Notes: generated by a model not told the origin, from the sequence alone. 64,000 nucleotides of DNA from Microbacteriaceae bacterium VKM Ac-2855 (GCA_013204985.1 JABMLG010000001.1:740574-804573), one strand, 5' to 3'. Numbered from the stretch's first letter, positions 26,348-35,383 are shown. Program-made: numbers and translations.

Positions 26348-27373
26348 TCAGGCTTCGGGCTTCTTCGCCCGGCTGGGCTGGACGCGAGGCGGCTCGCCGG
26401 GCATCTTCGGGAAGTCGGGCGGGAAGGGCAGCTCTCCGAGCCCGCCGGCGAGGTCGCGCTCCCACCAGCCGAGCAGCGCATCGATCCGACCGGGCTCGTC
26501 GTGCATCCTCTGCCACGGGTCGCCGACCGATCGCAGGCGATCGGGCACCGTCATGATCGTGAACGCCGTCGGATCGGCGTTCTCCAACTCGTCCCACTCG
26601 AGCGGGCACGATACGGGCGCGTGCGCGATGGCGCGCGGCGAATAGGCGCCGGCCATCGTGCGGTCGCGGTTGGCCTGGTTGAAGTCGACGAAGATCTTCT
26701 TTCCGCGCTCCTCCTTCCACCAGGCCGTGGTGACGGTGTTCGGCAGACGCCGCTCCAGCTCCCGCGCGGCGGCGATCACCGCGTGCCGCACATCGAGGAA
26801 CTCCTGCTCGGGCACGATCGGCGCGAACACGTGCAGACCACGATTGCCCGACGTCTTCACGAAGGCCGTCAAGCCCACCTCGGCCAGCAACTCGCGCAGG
26901 GCGAGAGCCACGGGGATCGCGTCGGCGAAGTCGGTGCCCGGCTGCGGATCGAGGTCGATTCGCAGCTCATCGGGGTGATCCGAGTCCTCCGCGCGCGAGG
27001 CCCACGGGTGGAAGATCAGCGTGTTCATCTGCGCGGCCCAGACCGCGACGGCCGGCTCGTCGATCACGAGCTGCGGATGCGAGCGCCCGCTCGGGTACGT
27101 GACGGTGACGGCCCGCACGTAGTCGGGCGCACCCTTGGGCGGATTCTTCGAGTAGAACTGCTCGCCGTCGATCCCGCCCGCGAAACGCTGGAGCGAGACC
27201 GGACGATCGCCGTTGGCGCGCACGAACGCGTCACCGACGGCGATCAGGTAGTTCGCGAGATCGAGCTTCGTGATGCCGGGCTCCGGCCAGATCACCCGAG
27301 TCGGACTCGAGAGCCGCACGGCGCGCTCGCCGTGCGGACCGGGGACGTTGAGGACGACTGCGTCGCTTGCCAT
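26348..27373 (-). CDS. LigD-type polymerase/primase (PolDom)
   Basis: A 341-aa stand-alone archaeo-eukaryotic-primase polymerase. RVIWPEPGITKLDLANYL opens the domain. The metal-binding pair Asp140/Asp142 lies in RIDLDPQPGT. KTSGNRGLHVF binds the nucleotide, and VFVDFNQANRDRTMAGAYS type text (here FVDFNQANRD) matches the 3' active-site region. Such polymerases fill gaps with ribonucleotides in end-joining or base-excision repair. No Ku gene is in the window. Confidence 0.92.
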   Translation of the reverse strand: MASDAVVLNVPGPHGERAVRLSSPTRVIWPEPGITKLDLANYLIAVGDAFVRANGDRPVSLQRFAGGIDGEQFYSKNPPKGAPDYVRAVTVTYPSGRSHPQLVIDEPAVAVWAAQMNTLIFHPWASRAEDSDHPDELRIDLDPQPGTDFADAIPVALALRELLAEVGLTAFVKTSGNRGLHVFAPIVPEQEFLDVRHAVIAAARELERRLPNTVTTAWWKEERGKKIFVDFNQANRDRTMAGAYSPRAIAHAPVSCPLEWDELENADPTAFTIMTVPDRLRSVGDPWQRMHDEPGRIDALLGWWERDLAGGLGELPFPPDFPKMPGEPPRVQPSRAKKPEA

Positions 27374-27377
27374 GCGT

Positions 27378-28340
27378 TCAACCTACGGCCACGGTGGCCG
27401 CTGCGCCCGCCGGAATCGCGTTGCGACGCGGATCCAGGTGGATACCGGCGAGCATGCAGCGCACCGAACCTCCGGCGAGCTCGATGGTCGAGACGTCGAC
27501 GGGCAGCACTGTGCAGGATCGCTCGATGATCTCGAGCTGCTCCGGGCGCAACGCAGCGTGCGCGCGCGTCGACAGCGCCAGCACGCGCCCAGCGCTGCCG
27601 TGGAGCTCGATCGCGTTGCCGGCGAAGGCGCGGATCTGCGCCGCGTCGAGCTCGATCACGACTCGACCGGGCGCGGCGAGTCGCTCGCGCACCTCGTCCC
27701 GACGGGGCGGCGAGACGATCGAGGCGGCACCGACGAGCGCGAACTCGGTTGCGATGCACATCATCACGTTGGTGTGGTAGATCGGGAACCCGGAGTCGTC
27801 CACCGCGTCGAATGCCATCGGTTCGTAGCCGAAGTGCGTGCAGAACCGCTCGAGAGCCAGCGGGTCGGCGCGGAAGGAGCGCGACACGTAGGCGAGCCTC
27901 GAGACGTGGTCGAGCACCATCGCGCCGGTCCCCTCGAGGAAGATGTCGTCGTACTCCAGCCCGGAGTAATCGACGACGTCCTGCACGCGGTACTCGCGCT
28001 TGAGCATCTCGACGATGTCACCGCGACGCTCCGTGCGTCGATTCGGGGCGAACATCGGGAACAATGCGACCCGGCCCCCGCTGTGGGTCGAGAACCAGTT
28101 GTTGGGGAAGACGCTGTCGGGACGCTGCTCGTCGTCGTCGTCGAAGAGGTGCACGGTGACACCGAGAGCCGTCAGAGCGTCGGCCAGCGCCGTGACCTCG
28201 CGATACGCGGAGGCGGCGAGCACGTCGGCATCACGGCTCGCATCCAGCGATTGGAACACGTTGTCGGAGGCGGTCTGCGGGTTGGGCCGGAAACGGCGCG
28301 GGCGGACGAGCACGACCGAGGATGGGGCTTGGATTGACAC
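27378..28340 (-). CDS. ctlX: Arginine deiminase-related hydrolase (CtlX)
   Basis: A 320-aa guanidino-group-modifying enzyme of the amidinotransferase superfamily. VVLVRPRRFRPNPQT, DSVFPNNWFSTH, FLEGTGAMVLD and the Cys motif SVRCMLAGIHL near the C-terminus match the citrulline-utilisation hydrolase CtlX group. The start is placed at a GTG at 28340, where VLVRPRRF-type family text begins 9 residues later. It is divergent from an Lrp regulator 104 bp away, which probably controls it. It ends 4 bp upstream of the LigD-type polymerase gene on the same strand. Confidence 0.88.
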   Translation of the reverse strand: MSIQAPSSVVLVRPRRFRPNPQTASDNVFQSLDASRDADVLAASAYREVTALADALTALGVTVHLFDDDDEQRPDSVFPNNWFSTHSGGRVALFPMFAPNRRTERRGDIVEMLKREYRVQDVVDYSGLEYDDIFLEGTGAMVLDHVSRLAYVSRSFRADPLALERFCTHFGYEPMAFDAVDDSGFPIYHTNVMMCIATEFALVGAASIVSPPRRDEVRERLAAPGRVVIELDAAQIRAFAGNAIELHGSAGRVLALSTRAHAALRPEQLEIIERSCTVLPVDVSTIELAGGSVRCMLAGIHLDPRRNAIPAGAAATVAVG

Positions 28341-28390
28341 GGATGCCACGCTAGAAGTGTGCGATGTGAAACAGCAAGACGCATCCGGCG

Positions 28391-28420
28391 GCATTTCTGC
28401 GTGCTGATCACACAGAATGC
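28391..28420. promoter_or_regulatory. Imperfect inverted repeat, candidate Lrp operator
   Basis: GCATTTCTGCGTG and CACAGAATGC form an imperfect inverted repeat around TGATCA in the ctlX/Lrp divergent gap, the least GC-rich part of the interval. Lrp-type proteins bind such A/T-flanked dyads. Confidence 0.4.
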
Positions 28421-28444
28421 ATAGCTGGATCGTACGATGTGCGT

Positions 28445-28876
28445 ATGTCCGATCTCGACGACCTCGATCGGCGGCTGCTCGCCGCGCTCCGGACCGACGG
28501 ACGCGAATCCGTTGCCGCGCTCGCCCGCCGCCTCGACGTGACTCGAGCGACCGTGACCAGCCGGCTCGACCGGCTGGTGGCCGACGGCGTCGTGGTGGGA
28601 TTCACGGTGCGCGTGCGCGAGGAACGCGACCCGCAAACGATCCGCGCCGTCTCGCTCATCGAGGTCGAGGGTCGAGCGACGGACGCGGTGATCCGGCGTC
28701 TGCGCGGCTTCCCCGAGATCGAGTCGCTGCACACCACCAACGGCGGCTGGGACCTGGTGGCCGAACTGCGCACCGCGACGCTGGCCGACTTCGACCGACT
28801 GCTCGGGCGCATCCGTTCGACCGAGGGCGTGCTCAACAGCGAGACGAGCCTGCTGCTGAGTTCGGTGCTCAGCTGA
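28445..28876 (+). CDS. Lrp/AsnC family transcriptional regulator
   Basis: A 143-aa regulator. An HTH at residues 3-60 (LDDLDRRLLAALRTDGRE, then LDVTRATVTSRLDRLVADGV) precedes the RAM domain (AVSLIEVEGRATDAVIR, then TTNGGWDLVAELRTATL). Placement next to ctlX suggests control of arginine/citrulline-type catabolism. A GTG at 28439 is an alternative start two codons earlier. Its stop lies in the first unit of a six-copy tandem repeat. Confidence 0.9.
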   Translation: MSDLDDLDRRLLAALRTDGRESVAALARRLDVTRATVTSRLDRLVADGVVVGFTVRVREERDPQTIRAVSLIEVEGRATDAVIRRLRGFPEIESLHTTNGGWDLVAELRTATLADFDRLLGRIRSTEGVLNSETSLLLSSVLS

Positions 28877-28957
28877 CACGGTGCTCAGCTGACACGGTGC
28901 TCAGCTGGGTTCGGTGCTCAGCTGACACGGTGCTCAGCTGAGTTCGGTGCTCAGCCG
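28864..28957. repeat. 16-17 bp tandem repeat array across two convergent stop codons
   Basis: The core GGTGCTCAGCTG begins at 28864, 28880, 28896, 28913, 28929 and 28946 (last copy ends CCG). Unit length alternates between 16 and 17 bp. The Lrp stop (28874-28876) is in copy 1 and the DUF3253 stop (28951-28953) in copy 6. Confidence 0.92.
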
Positions 28958-29205
28958 AGGCGGCGGCGGAGCCGGATGGGTCCGCGCGCGGACGCGAGTT
29001 CGACCACCTCGCCGTGCTGCGTCACATCGATCTCACCCGCGTCGACGAGACGTTGAGCCGCATCGCGTGCGGCAGGCATCAGATCGCGCCACTCGTCTCC
29101 ACCCACGCGACGAGCCGCCTCCGACGGGCAGGCGGTCGCGCTCATCGCCCGCGCGGCGAGCAGATCGCGGATGGCCTGCTCGAGTTCGCGCTCGTGAGTA
29201 CTCAT
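28951..29205 (-). CDS. DUF3253 domain protein
   Basis: An 84-aa winged-helix-like protein of DUF3253: LEQAIRDLLAARAMSATACP, SEAARRVGGDEWRDLMPAAR, then DAGEIDVTQHGEVVEL and GPIRLRRRLG. The function is unknown. It overlaps the upstream acetyltransferase gene by 4 bp (ATGA) and so ends the siderophore operon. Its stop codon is inside the tandem repeat array. Confidence 0.85.
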   Translation of the reverse strand: MSTHERELEQAIRDLLAARAMSATACPSEAARRVGGDEWRDLMPAARDAAQRLVDAGEIDVTQHGEVVELASARGPIRLRRRLG

Positions 29206-29840
29206 GGTTCCAGCGTGACGGGGGTCGGACGCGGTGACAACCCCTCCCTCAGCCGCCCGGCGGTCTTGCGGGTGAGGAATGCGAGCTGGGCACGTTTGGT
29301 GGGCAGTTCGATGACCGGGCCCAGTTCGAAACCGACCCGACGCATCCGAGCCACCGCCGCTTCGTTGCCGGTGTCGGGCTCGACGACCACGCGGTGCGCA
29401 TCGGGCTCGGCGAACACGAACTCGGCCAGTACCGCGACGACTCGCGTGGTCAGCCCGGCGATGGGCGCGCCTCGCCCGCCGAGGAAGAAGTGCACCCCGA
29501 CGTCGCCCGGTTCGACCGGGTAGTACGCCCCGACCGGGTCGTTCTCGGGTTCGTACGTCTGCACGAGCGCGATCGGCTCGCCGTCGCGCCGGAGCACGAA
29601 GGCGTGGTGCGACGGCAGCGAGTCGACGAATGCGTAGGTCTGACGCAACTCGTCGCGGCTGAGGTCGCCGAGGCCCCAGAATCGGGCGCGCTCCTGCGTC
29701 ACCCAGCCGTGGATGAGATCGAGGTCACCGTCGGGATCGAGCACGGTGATCCGGATGTCGCCGAATCCCTGGACGGACCGGTGATACACGACATCGCCGG
29801 GAGCGCCGGTGACGAGCCGGCCGGTGGTGGTTCTGGTCAT
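29202..29840 (-). CDS. desH: Siderophore-type N-acetyltransferase
   Basis: A 212-aa GNAT of the IucB/MbtK (Acetyltransf_8) type. FGDIRITVLDPDGDLDLIHGW is followed by RARFWGLGDLSRDELRQTY, ALVQTYEPENDPVGAYY and DVGVHFFLGG. The family acylates hydroxylamines or lysine side chains in hydroxamate siderophore synthesis. It overlaps the penicillin acylase gene by 4 bp. It is the second such domain in the operon, after the one fused to the synthetase. From memory, acetyltransferases in this position of desferrioxamine clusters have been called DesH; that name is tentative here. Confidence 0.82.
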   Translation of the reverse strand: MTRTTTGRLVTGAPGDVVYHRSVQGFGDIRITVLDPDGDLDLIHGWVTQERARFWGLGDLSRDELRQTYAFVDSLPSHHAFVLRRDGEPIALVQTYEPENDPVGAYYPVEPGDVGVHFFLGGRGAPIAGLTTRVVAVLAEFVFAEPDAHRVVVEPDTGNEAAVARMRRVGFELGPVIELPTKRAQLAFLTRKTAGRLREGLSPRPTPVTLEP

Positions 29841-31783
29841 CGGGCGAACTCCTGGATCGAGACGGGGACGGACACGGTCTCGGCGCGGCTCCAGGCATCG
29901 AGCTGGTCCGCGTAGTGCGGACTCCGGATGTCGCCGGAGGCCCCGAACGGCACGCCCCAGCGGGAGGCATCGCGATCGGCGAGGTCCCAGACCCAGCGGG
30001 CGACGGATCCGCGGATGGCGAGATCGGTGACGCCGGGTACGGAGGACGTGCAGCGGATCGCCTCCGTGTCGCCGCCGAGCGGAACCGTCGGGAGGCCGGG
30101 CGCCGTCGGAAGTCGATGCGAGTCACCCCAGCGCCCGGGAACGGGGCCGAGCTCGTTCAACGCGGCGAGCGCCACCGCTCGCCCGTCGATGTCGAGGGCA
30201 CCGTGCAGCAGCCGCGGCAGTGCATCCGCGATTCGACCCGGGAGCGAGAGCCAGGGATCGAAGAGCGGGCCGAAACCGTGCGGGCGGTGCAGCGCGCGCA
30301 GTGCCGGCTGCGCGATCAGGTGGCGCACGAGCCCGGAGCGCCACGCGGAGAAGACGGCGGCGCCGCGGCTGTCGGCGTCCATCCGTCGATTCCAGGCGAG
30401 CAGTTCGCGCCGGTGCACCTCGGCCCGCAGCGAGAGCGGGGTGAGGTCGACGAGGAGGGCGAGGAGGGGGCCTGCGTCGATGAGGGTGTCGGGATGAACG
30501 GGCTCACCCGCGTCGAGCAGTGTGCGGATGCGGCGGGCGCGGTGGTCCGGGGCGTAGCCGGCCCCGAGGTCGAGGGCGTCGCGCTCGTTGGCGTCGACGG
30601 CTGCACCGGTGACGGCGTCGGGCTCGGGCAGCTTCCGCCACGGTGCGGTACGAACCGTGGCCGCGTCGTGCGGCAGCATCCGTTCGGCGCGGGCGCGCTG
30701 CGGCAGTCGGCCGGCCGTCATCCGCAGCACCGAGCCCTTGTCGTCGGCCGCGAGGACGCGGTTGACCGGGTCGACCCAGCGGGAGAACGCCGAGGCGATA
30801 TCGGCGGCGCCGCGGGCCCGCAGCAGCGGTCGCAGGGCGCCGAAGCCGAGGTCGCCCACGACTCGTGCGGGCAGGCGCAGACTGTACGTCTGCTCCCCCT
30901 CGACGATCACGGGGCCGCGGGTCGTCGAGGTGCGGTGCAGCAGTTCCGAGCCGGCACCGCGGATGCGGATCCGCACCGTGCTCTCGTGCGTCGGCTCCCA
31001 GCCGTCGGGCCCGAGCGACTCACCCGGGCGCAACGTTTCCCGGAAGAGCTCGGCGCTGTGTGCGAGAGCGTTGGTCACTCCCCAGGCGGCCCGACCGGTG
31101 TGCCCGAAGTGCGGCAGACCCGGGACTCCGGGGAAGGCCAGCCCGATCGCGTCGTACTCGGGGCAGGCGAGGCCGATCTGCTGGTACACGCCCGGCATCT
31201 CGAGCAGCCGGTGCGGGTCGCCCGCGAGGAGCGGGAGCCCGGAGGCGGTGCGCGAGCCGTGCAGGGCCCACGCGTTGCTGCCCGAGCCGGGGCCGCCCTC
31301 CGCCCCGAACACGGCCAGGGCCGCCTCGCCCAGGGTGTCCGCGACGTGCTGCCGCCAGAGCAGGTGCGGGAAGGTGGAGAACAGGATGTGATTCACCAGG
31401 AACACCCCGAGCGGGGCCCAGTCCGGCCAGGGAGCGGGGTCGAACGGTACGTCCTCGAACTCGGGCTGCTGACGCCCGCGTTCGAGGCCGGCGTTGACGC
31501 CGCGCACGTACGCGGCCACCCACGCGCGGTCGTCGGCGCTCAGCTCGGCGTAGGCGCGCTGAGCCGTGTCGGCGAGCATCGACCGGTGCGCGAAGCGATC
31601 CCACTCGAGTTCCGCCGGGCCGAGGTGTTCGGCGAGTCGCCCCTCCGCGCGCCAGCGGTCGGTCTCGATCTGCCAAGCGCGGTCCTTCGCGGTGACGCGT
31701 CCCTGCAGTTCCGCGAGTTCCAGCTCGGTGTCGGCCCAGAGCGACGGGATGCCCCACTCGTCGCGGCGCACCTCAGACGCCAT
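29837..31783 (-). CDS. desG: Penicillin acylase family hydrolase (DesG-like)
   Basis: A 648-aa Ntn-hydrolase. RRDEWGIPSLWADTELELAE opens the alpha region. The autoproteolysis site with nucleophile Ser169 is in GPGSGSNAWALHG. HFGHTGRAAWGVTNALAHSAELF and RWGDSHRL are family landmarks. No signal peptide is seen, unlike classical periplasmic penicillin acylases, so it probably works in the cytoplasm. It overlaps the synthetase gene by 11 bp and the acetyltransferase by 4 bp. Amide-forming or -cleaving acylases in desferrioxamine clusters (DesG) are linked, as I recall, to aryl-acylated products. Confidence 0.85.
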   Translation of the reverse strand: MASEVRRDEWGIPSLWADTELELAELQGRVTAKDRAWQIETDRWRAEGRLAEHLGPAELEWDRFAHRSMLADTAQRAYAELSADDRAWVAAYVRGVNAGLERGRQQPEFEDVPFDPAPWPDWAPLGVFLVNHILFSTFPHLLWRQHVADTLGEAALAVFGAEGGPGSGSNAWALHGSRTASGLPLLAGDPHRLLEMPGVYQQIGLACPEYDAIGLAFPGVPGLPHFGHTGRAAWGVTNALAHSAELFRETLRPGESLGPDGWEPTHESTVRIRIRGAGSELLHRTSTTRGPVIVEGEQTYSLRLPARVVGDLGFGALRPLLRARGAADIASAFSRWVDPVNRVLAADDKGSVLRMTAGRLPQRARAERMLPHDAATVRTAPWRKLPEPDAVTGAAVDANERDALDLGAGYAPDHRARRIRTLLDAGEPVHPDTLIDAGPLLALLVDLTPLSLRAEVHRRELLAWNRRMDADSRGAAVFSAWRSGLVRHLIAQPALRALHRPHGFGPLFDPWLSLPGRIADALPRLLHGALDIDGRAVALAALNELGPVPGRWGDSHRLPTAPGLPTVPLGGDTEAIRCTSSVPGVTDLAIRGSVARWVWDLADRDASRWGVPFGASGDIRSPHYADQLDAWSRAETVSVPVSIQEFAR

Positions 31784-34082
31784 CGGTGCGCCCGATCGGG
31801 TTGGCGATCGTTCCGGCGTAGATCAGCGACTCCGACTGATTCGCGATGTCGACCATCTGCAGCGTGTTGCGCAGCTGCAGGCGGTTCAGGCAGGAGTGCG
31901 CGAATCGCGGGCTGCGCAGATCGATGCGGGTGTTGCGTTCGGGGTGCCCCTCGGCGTGCTCGTCGATGCATTCCCCCACGAGACGCCAGAACTCGGCCTC
32001 GGGCAGCAGGCCGTCGTGATCGAGGATCGCCGCGAGGTGGCGGAACACCCCGTCGAAGACGTCCGTGAAGACGGCGAGAGCCTTCTCCACGTCATCGACC
32101 ACCTGCCGCACGCGTTCGACCTCGGCCGGCAGTGGCCGCGTGCCGAGGACGGCGATCTCTTCGCCGATGTCCTTCATGAAGACCCGGGTGACCACGTGAT
32201 CCTGCAGCACGAGGATCAGGTTCTCGCCGTGCGGCATGAAGGCGAGGTCGTGCACGGTGAGGCAGTGCACCAGCGGGAGCAGGTACGCGCGCAGATACGA
32301 GCGGAGCCATTCCTCGGGTGCGAGAACGGACGCGCGGATGAACGCCGTCGCGAGCGAACGGCCGTCCGCATCCCGGTGCAGCAGCGAAGCCATGGTCGCC
32401 GCGCGCTCGCCGTCGCCGAGCCGCGGCACGGGGCTCTCGCGCCAGAGCGCGGCCAGCATCTTGCGATGCGGCGACGGCTTCGCCGTGCGGTGGTACACGT
32501 CGCCCGTGTAGCCGATCGCCGCGTGTTCGCGCAGGATCGAGAAGCCGGCGGCCTGCAGCGTCGCATCCGCTCGGACGAGCTCGGCCACCCAGTCGTTGAT
32601 GGCCGGGGTCGGCACCATGTAGGCGGGTGAGAGGCCGCGAAGGAAGCCCATGTTCTGGATCGCGAGCGCGGTCTTGACGTACGAGCGCGTCGGGTCGCTG
32701 CGGTCGAACATCGTGCGGATCGACTGCTGGGCCTGGTAGTGGTCGGGCGCCTCACCCAGGTGCACGAGGTCGCGGCGGGCCAGGTCGACCGCGAAGGTGA
32801 TCGCGATCCGGTGCTGCCACTGCCACGGATGCACGGGGAGGTAGCGATAGTCGAGCGGGTCGAGTCCCCGCACCCGCAACCGGTCGGCGAAAGCGTCGAG
32901 GACGTCTTGGCCGAGCTCGGCCAGGTAGTGATCATTCTCCTCGACGCCGTCTCCGAGCGTGAGTGTCGCCAGCTCACGCCGGGCCGCCAGCCAGATCAGC
33001 CGGAACGTCGCCCCGGTCTCGGGCGCGTACGCGCGGTACTCGTCGAGTCCGAAACCGATGCGCCCGTTGTTCGCGACGAAACCCGGGTGCCCCTCCGTCA
33101 TCGCGGCCTCGATGCTCTGGTAATCGGCGTCGACCAGCACGTCTACGCCCGGATGAGGAACAGCCAGCTTGAAGGCGGCGCTCGCGAGAGTGGAGGTGAT
33201 CTCCTCGAGGTAGGTCGCGATCAACGCATCCGGGATTCCGAGGGTCTCCTGCAGTTCCAGCACCAGCTCGCGCGCATCCAACGGCTGCTGCGCACCGTCG
33301 ACGACGCGGATCAGGCTCGACTCGTCGATCACCCAGTGCTCCAGCGCGAAGCGGCGCGCGTCGAAGCTGTACAGCGTCGCACCGTCGCCGATCGGCAGCA
33401 CGAAGGCGCCCTCCCCGACCTCACGCGGGGCGAGCAGGCGTTCGTGAGTGAACTCCGCGATCGCCTTCGCCACCAGGTGGCGCTGCGCCACGGCCATGAT
33501 CCCGGGGGTGAGATGCCCGGCTGCCGCTCCCTCCGCCCACCGCTCCCGCTCGAGAACCGAGAGGTGGGCGACTTTGCCCGGCAGCTCGATCTCGCGCAGG
33601 ATGCGGAAACCGACCTCGGCGTTCTTGGCTGCGATCCGCCGGTTCTGCACATCCGGCTCGACGACGATCCGCTCGGCACCGAGGCGCTCGAACAGGAAGG
33701 CCACGACCGTGGCCATCACCGCGAAGGTGAGACCGCCGACCCGCTCACCCGTCGGCGGTGCGACGAGCAGATGCATCCCCACATCGCCCGGCAGCGCATC
33801 ATGGATGCCGTTCAGCAGGACGCGAGCCGGGTCGTAGCTCTCGACCAGGAAGGCGGGCTCGCCGTCGCGCCGGCCGAGCCACGCCTGCTGATCCGGATCC
33901 GCCGACAGTTGCGCGAAGTAGTCGCGCACCTCCAGCGCGCTCAGCTCGGTCATCTGCCAGAACGCGGAGTTCGGATGCGCGAGCCACGACTGCACCAGTG
34001 CCGCATCCTCGAGCGCCAGCGGCTCGATGCTGAGCCGACCGGCGACGGTTGCGCGCTCGAAGCGTGTCGTCGTCGAGATCAT
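31773..34082 (-). CDS. desD: Acyltransferase-siderophore synthetase fusion (DesC-DesD type)
   Basis: A 769-aa fusion. Residues 1-185 are a GNAT of the siderophore type (LSIEPLALEDAALVQSWLAH, DVGMHLLVAPPTGERVGG, VVEPDVQNRRIAAKN). The rest is an IucA/IucC-like NIS synthetase with EGHPGFVANNGRIGFG, YRYLPVHPWQWQH and HGENLILVLQDHVV. Together they would acylate N-hydroxycadaverine and then condense the units with ATP into a hydroxamate such as desferrioxamine. The ATG at 34082 overlaps desB by 4 bp (ATGA). The frame open to 34202 is antisense to desB. Confidence 0.92.
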   Translation of the reverse strand: MISTTTRFERATVAGRLSIEPLALEDAALVQSWLAHPNSAFWQMTELSALEVRDYFAQLSADPDQQAWLGRRDGEPAFLVESYDPARVLLNGIHDALPGDVGMHLLVAPPTGERVGGLTFAVMATVVAFLFERLGAERIVVEPDVQNRRIAAKNAEVGFRILREIELPGKVAHLSVLERERWAEGAAAGHLTPGIMAVAQRHLVAKAIAEFTHERLLAPREVGEGAFVLPIGDGATLYSFDARRFALEHWVIDESSLIRVVDGAQQPLDARELVLELQETLGIPDALIATYLEEITSTLASAAFKLAVPHPGVDVLVDADYQSIEAAMTEGHPGFVANNGRIGFGLDEYRAYAPETGATFRLIWLAARRELATLTLGDGVEENDHYLAELGQDVLDAFADRLRVRGLDPLDYRYLPVHPWQWQHRIAITFAVDLARRDLVHLGEAPDHYQAQQSIRTMFDRSDPTRSYVKTALAIQNMGFLRGLSPAYMVPTPAINDWVAELVRADATLQAAGFSILREHAAIGYTGDVYHRTAKPSPHRKMLAALWRESPVPRLGDGERAATMASLLHRDADGRSLATAFIRASVLAPEEWLRSYLRAYLLPLVHCLTVHDLAFMPHGENLILVLQDHVVTRVFMKDIGEEIAVLGTRPLPAEVERVRQVVDDVEKALAVFTDVFDGVFRHLAAILDHDGLLPEAEFWRLVGECIDEHAEGHPERNTRIDLRSPRFAHSCLNRLQLRNTLQMVDIANQSESLIYAGTIANPIGRTDGV

Positions 34083-35383
34083 CGGACCACCGCCTCGACA
34101 CGGGCGTCGGCGGGTACACCGAACTCCTGGAACGCGATCCGCCGTTCGATCGCGTACACCTCGCGCCCCATCACCGCGGCCAGGATGCTGGCGTTGCGCC
34201 ACGCGCCGAAGCCCAGATCCGGCGCGGTCAGCCCGTGCGTGTGCTCCTCCGCGTTCTGCACGAACAGGCGGCGCTCGCCGTGATCGATCGAGTAGTCGCG
34301 AGCGACGGCGAGCCGACCCCGGGAGTCGCGATCGATCCGGTCCGCGATCGGATCGAGGAAGGTCGGGATCCGGGCTGCGTAGCCGGTCGCGGCGATGATC
34401 GCGTGCGTCTCCCGTTCGAAGGACTCATCGAGCTGGTCGTGGCGGAGCCCCAGCGTGAATCGCTCACCGTCCCAGCGCGCGCTGCGCACCTCCGTGTCGG
34501 TGAGCAGCGTGGTGGGAACGGGACGGGCAGCGCTCTTGCGGTAGAGCGTGTCGTAGATCTCGTCGATCAGATCGCCGCTGATGCCCTTGTACAGCCCCCG
34601 CTGCTCGCGACCGAGCCGATCGCGCAGCCCCTCCGGCAGGCCGTGGAAATGGTCGGTGTACTCCGGCGAGGTCATCTCGAGGGTGAGCTTTGTGTACTCC
34701 ATCGGGAAGAACCGCGGCGAGCGGGTGATCCAGTCGAGCCGGTACTCGTGGGCGTCGATACTCTCGAGAAGGTCGCGGTAGATCTCGGCGGCCGATTGCC
34801 CGCTCCCGACGATCGTGATCGAGGGGGCGCCGACGAGTTCGTCCCGACGGTGCAGGTACTCCGAGCTGTGCAGCACGCGGCTGCCGAGACCCTGCAGCGC
34901 GGGCGGCAGCACCGGCGCCGTGCCCGTACCGATCGCGAGGTGCCGGGCCCGGAACTCCTCGACGCCATCGCTCGTGGTCGCGGCCACGACGTAGATGTCG
35001 TCCGCCTCATCGAAGCGTACGGCGGTGACGGTGCGCCCCCAGCGCAGGCTCGTCAACCGCTCGCTCACCCAGCGGCAGTACGCGTCGTACTCGGCGCGAA
35101 GCGGATAGAAGCTCTCGCGGATGTAGAACGGGTACAGCCGCCCCGTGCGCTTGAGGTAATTGAGGAACGAGAACTCCGACGTCGGATCCGCCATCGTGAC
35201 GAGATCGGCCAGGAACGGCACCTGGATGGTCGCGCCCTCGATCATCATGCCGTGATGCCAGCGGAAGCCGTCGTTCGCGTCGAGGAAGACGGCGTCGAGA
35301 TCGAGCGGCGCGGCCAGCGCGGCCAGCCCGAGGTTGAAGGGCCCGATGCCCACTCCGAGAAGGTCGTAGACGCGCCCGCTCAT
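34079..35383 (-). CDS. desB: FAD-dependent diamine/lysine N-monooxygenase
   Basis: A 434-aa flavoprotein that N-hydroxylates cadaverine, lysine or ornithine using NADPH and O2. The FAD site is GVGIGPFNLGLAAL, the NADPH site GSGQSAAEIYRDL and the C-terminal ATGYAARIP motif is intact. Its context beside a lysine-decarboxylase-type gene favours cadaverine. It overlaps both neighbours by 4 bp. Confidence 0.92.
   Translation of the reverse strand: MSGRVYDLLGVGIGPFNLGLAALAAPLDLDAVFLDANDGFRWHHGMMIEGATIQVPFLADLVTMADPTSEFSFLNYLKRTGRLYPFYIRESFYPLRAEYDAYCRWVSERLTSLRWGRTVTAVRFDEADDIYVVAATTSDGVEEFRARHLAIGTGTAPVLPPALQGLGSRVLHSSEYLHRRDELVGAPSITIVGSGQSAAEIYRDLLESIDAHEYRLDWITRSPRFFPMEYTKLTLEMTSPEYTDHFHGLPEGLRDRLGREQRGLYKGISGDLIDEIYDTLYRKSAARPVPTTLLTDTEVRSARWDGERFTLGLRHDQLDESFERETHAIIAATGYAARIPTFLDPIADRIDRDSRGRLAVARDYSIDHGERRLFVQNAEEHTHGLTAPDLGFGAWRNASILAAVMGREVYAIERRIAFQEFGVPADARVEAVVR

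Noticed and set aside
32739-34283. Long plus-strand frame across the synthetase and desB
   Set aside because: Antisense shadow of the siderophore genes: His/Arg/Glu-rich text without domain motifs.
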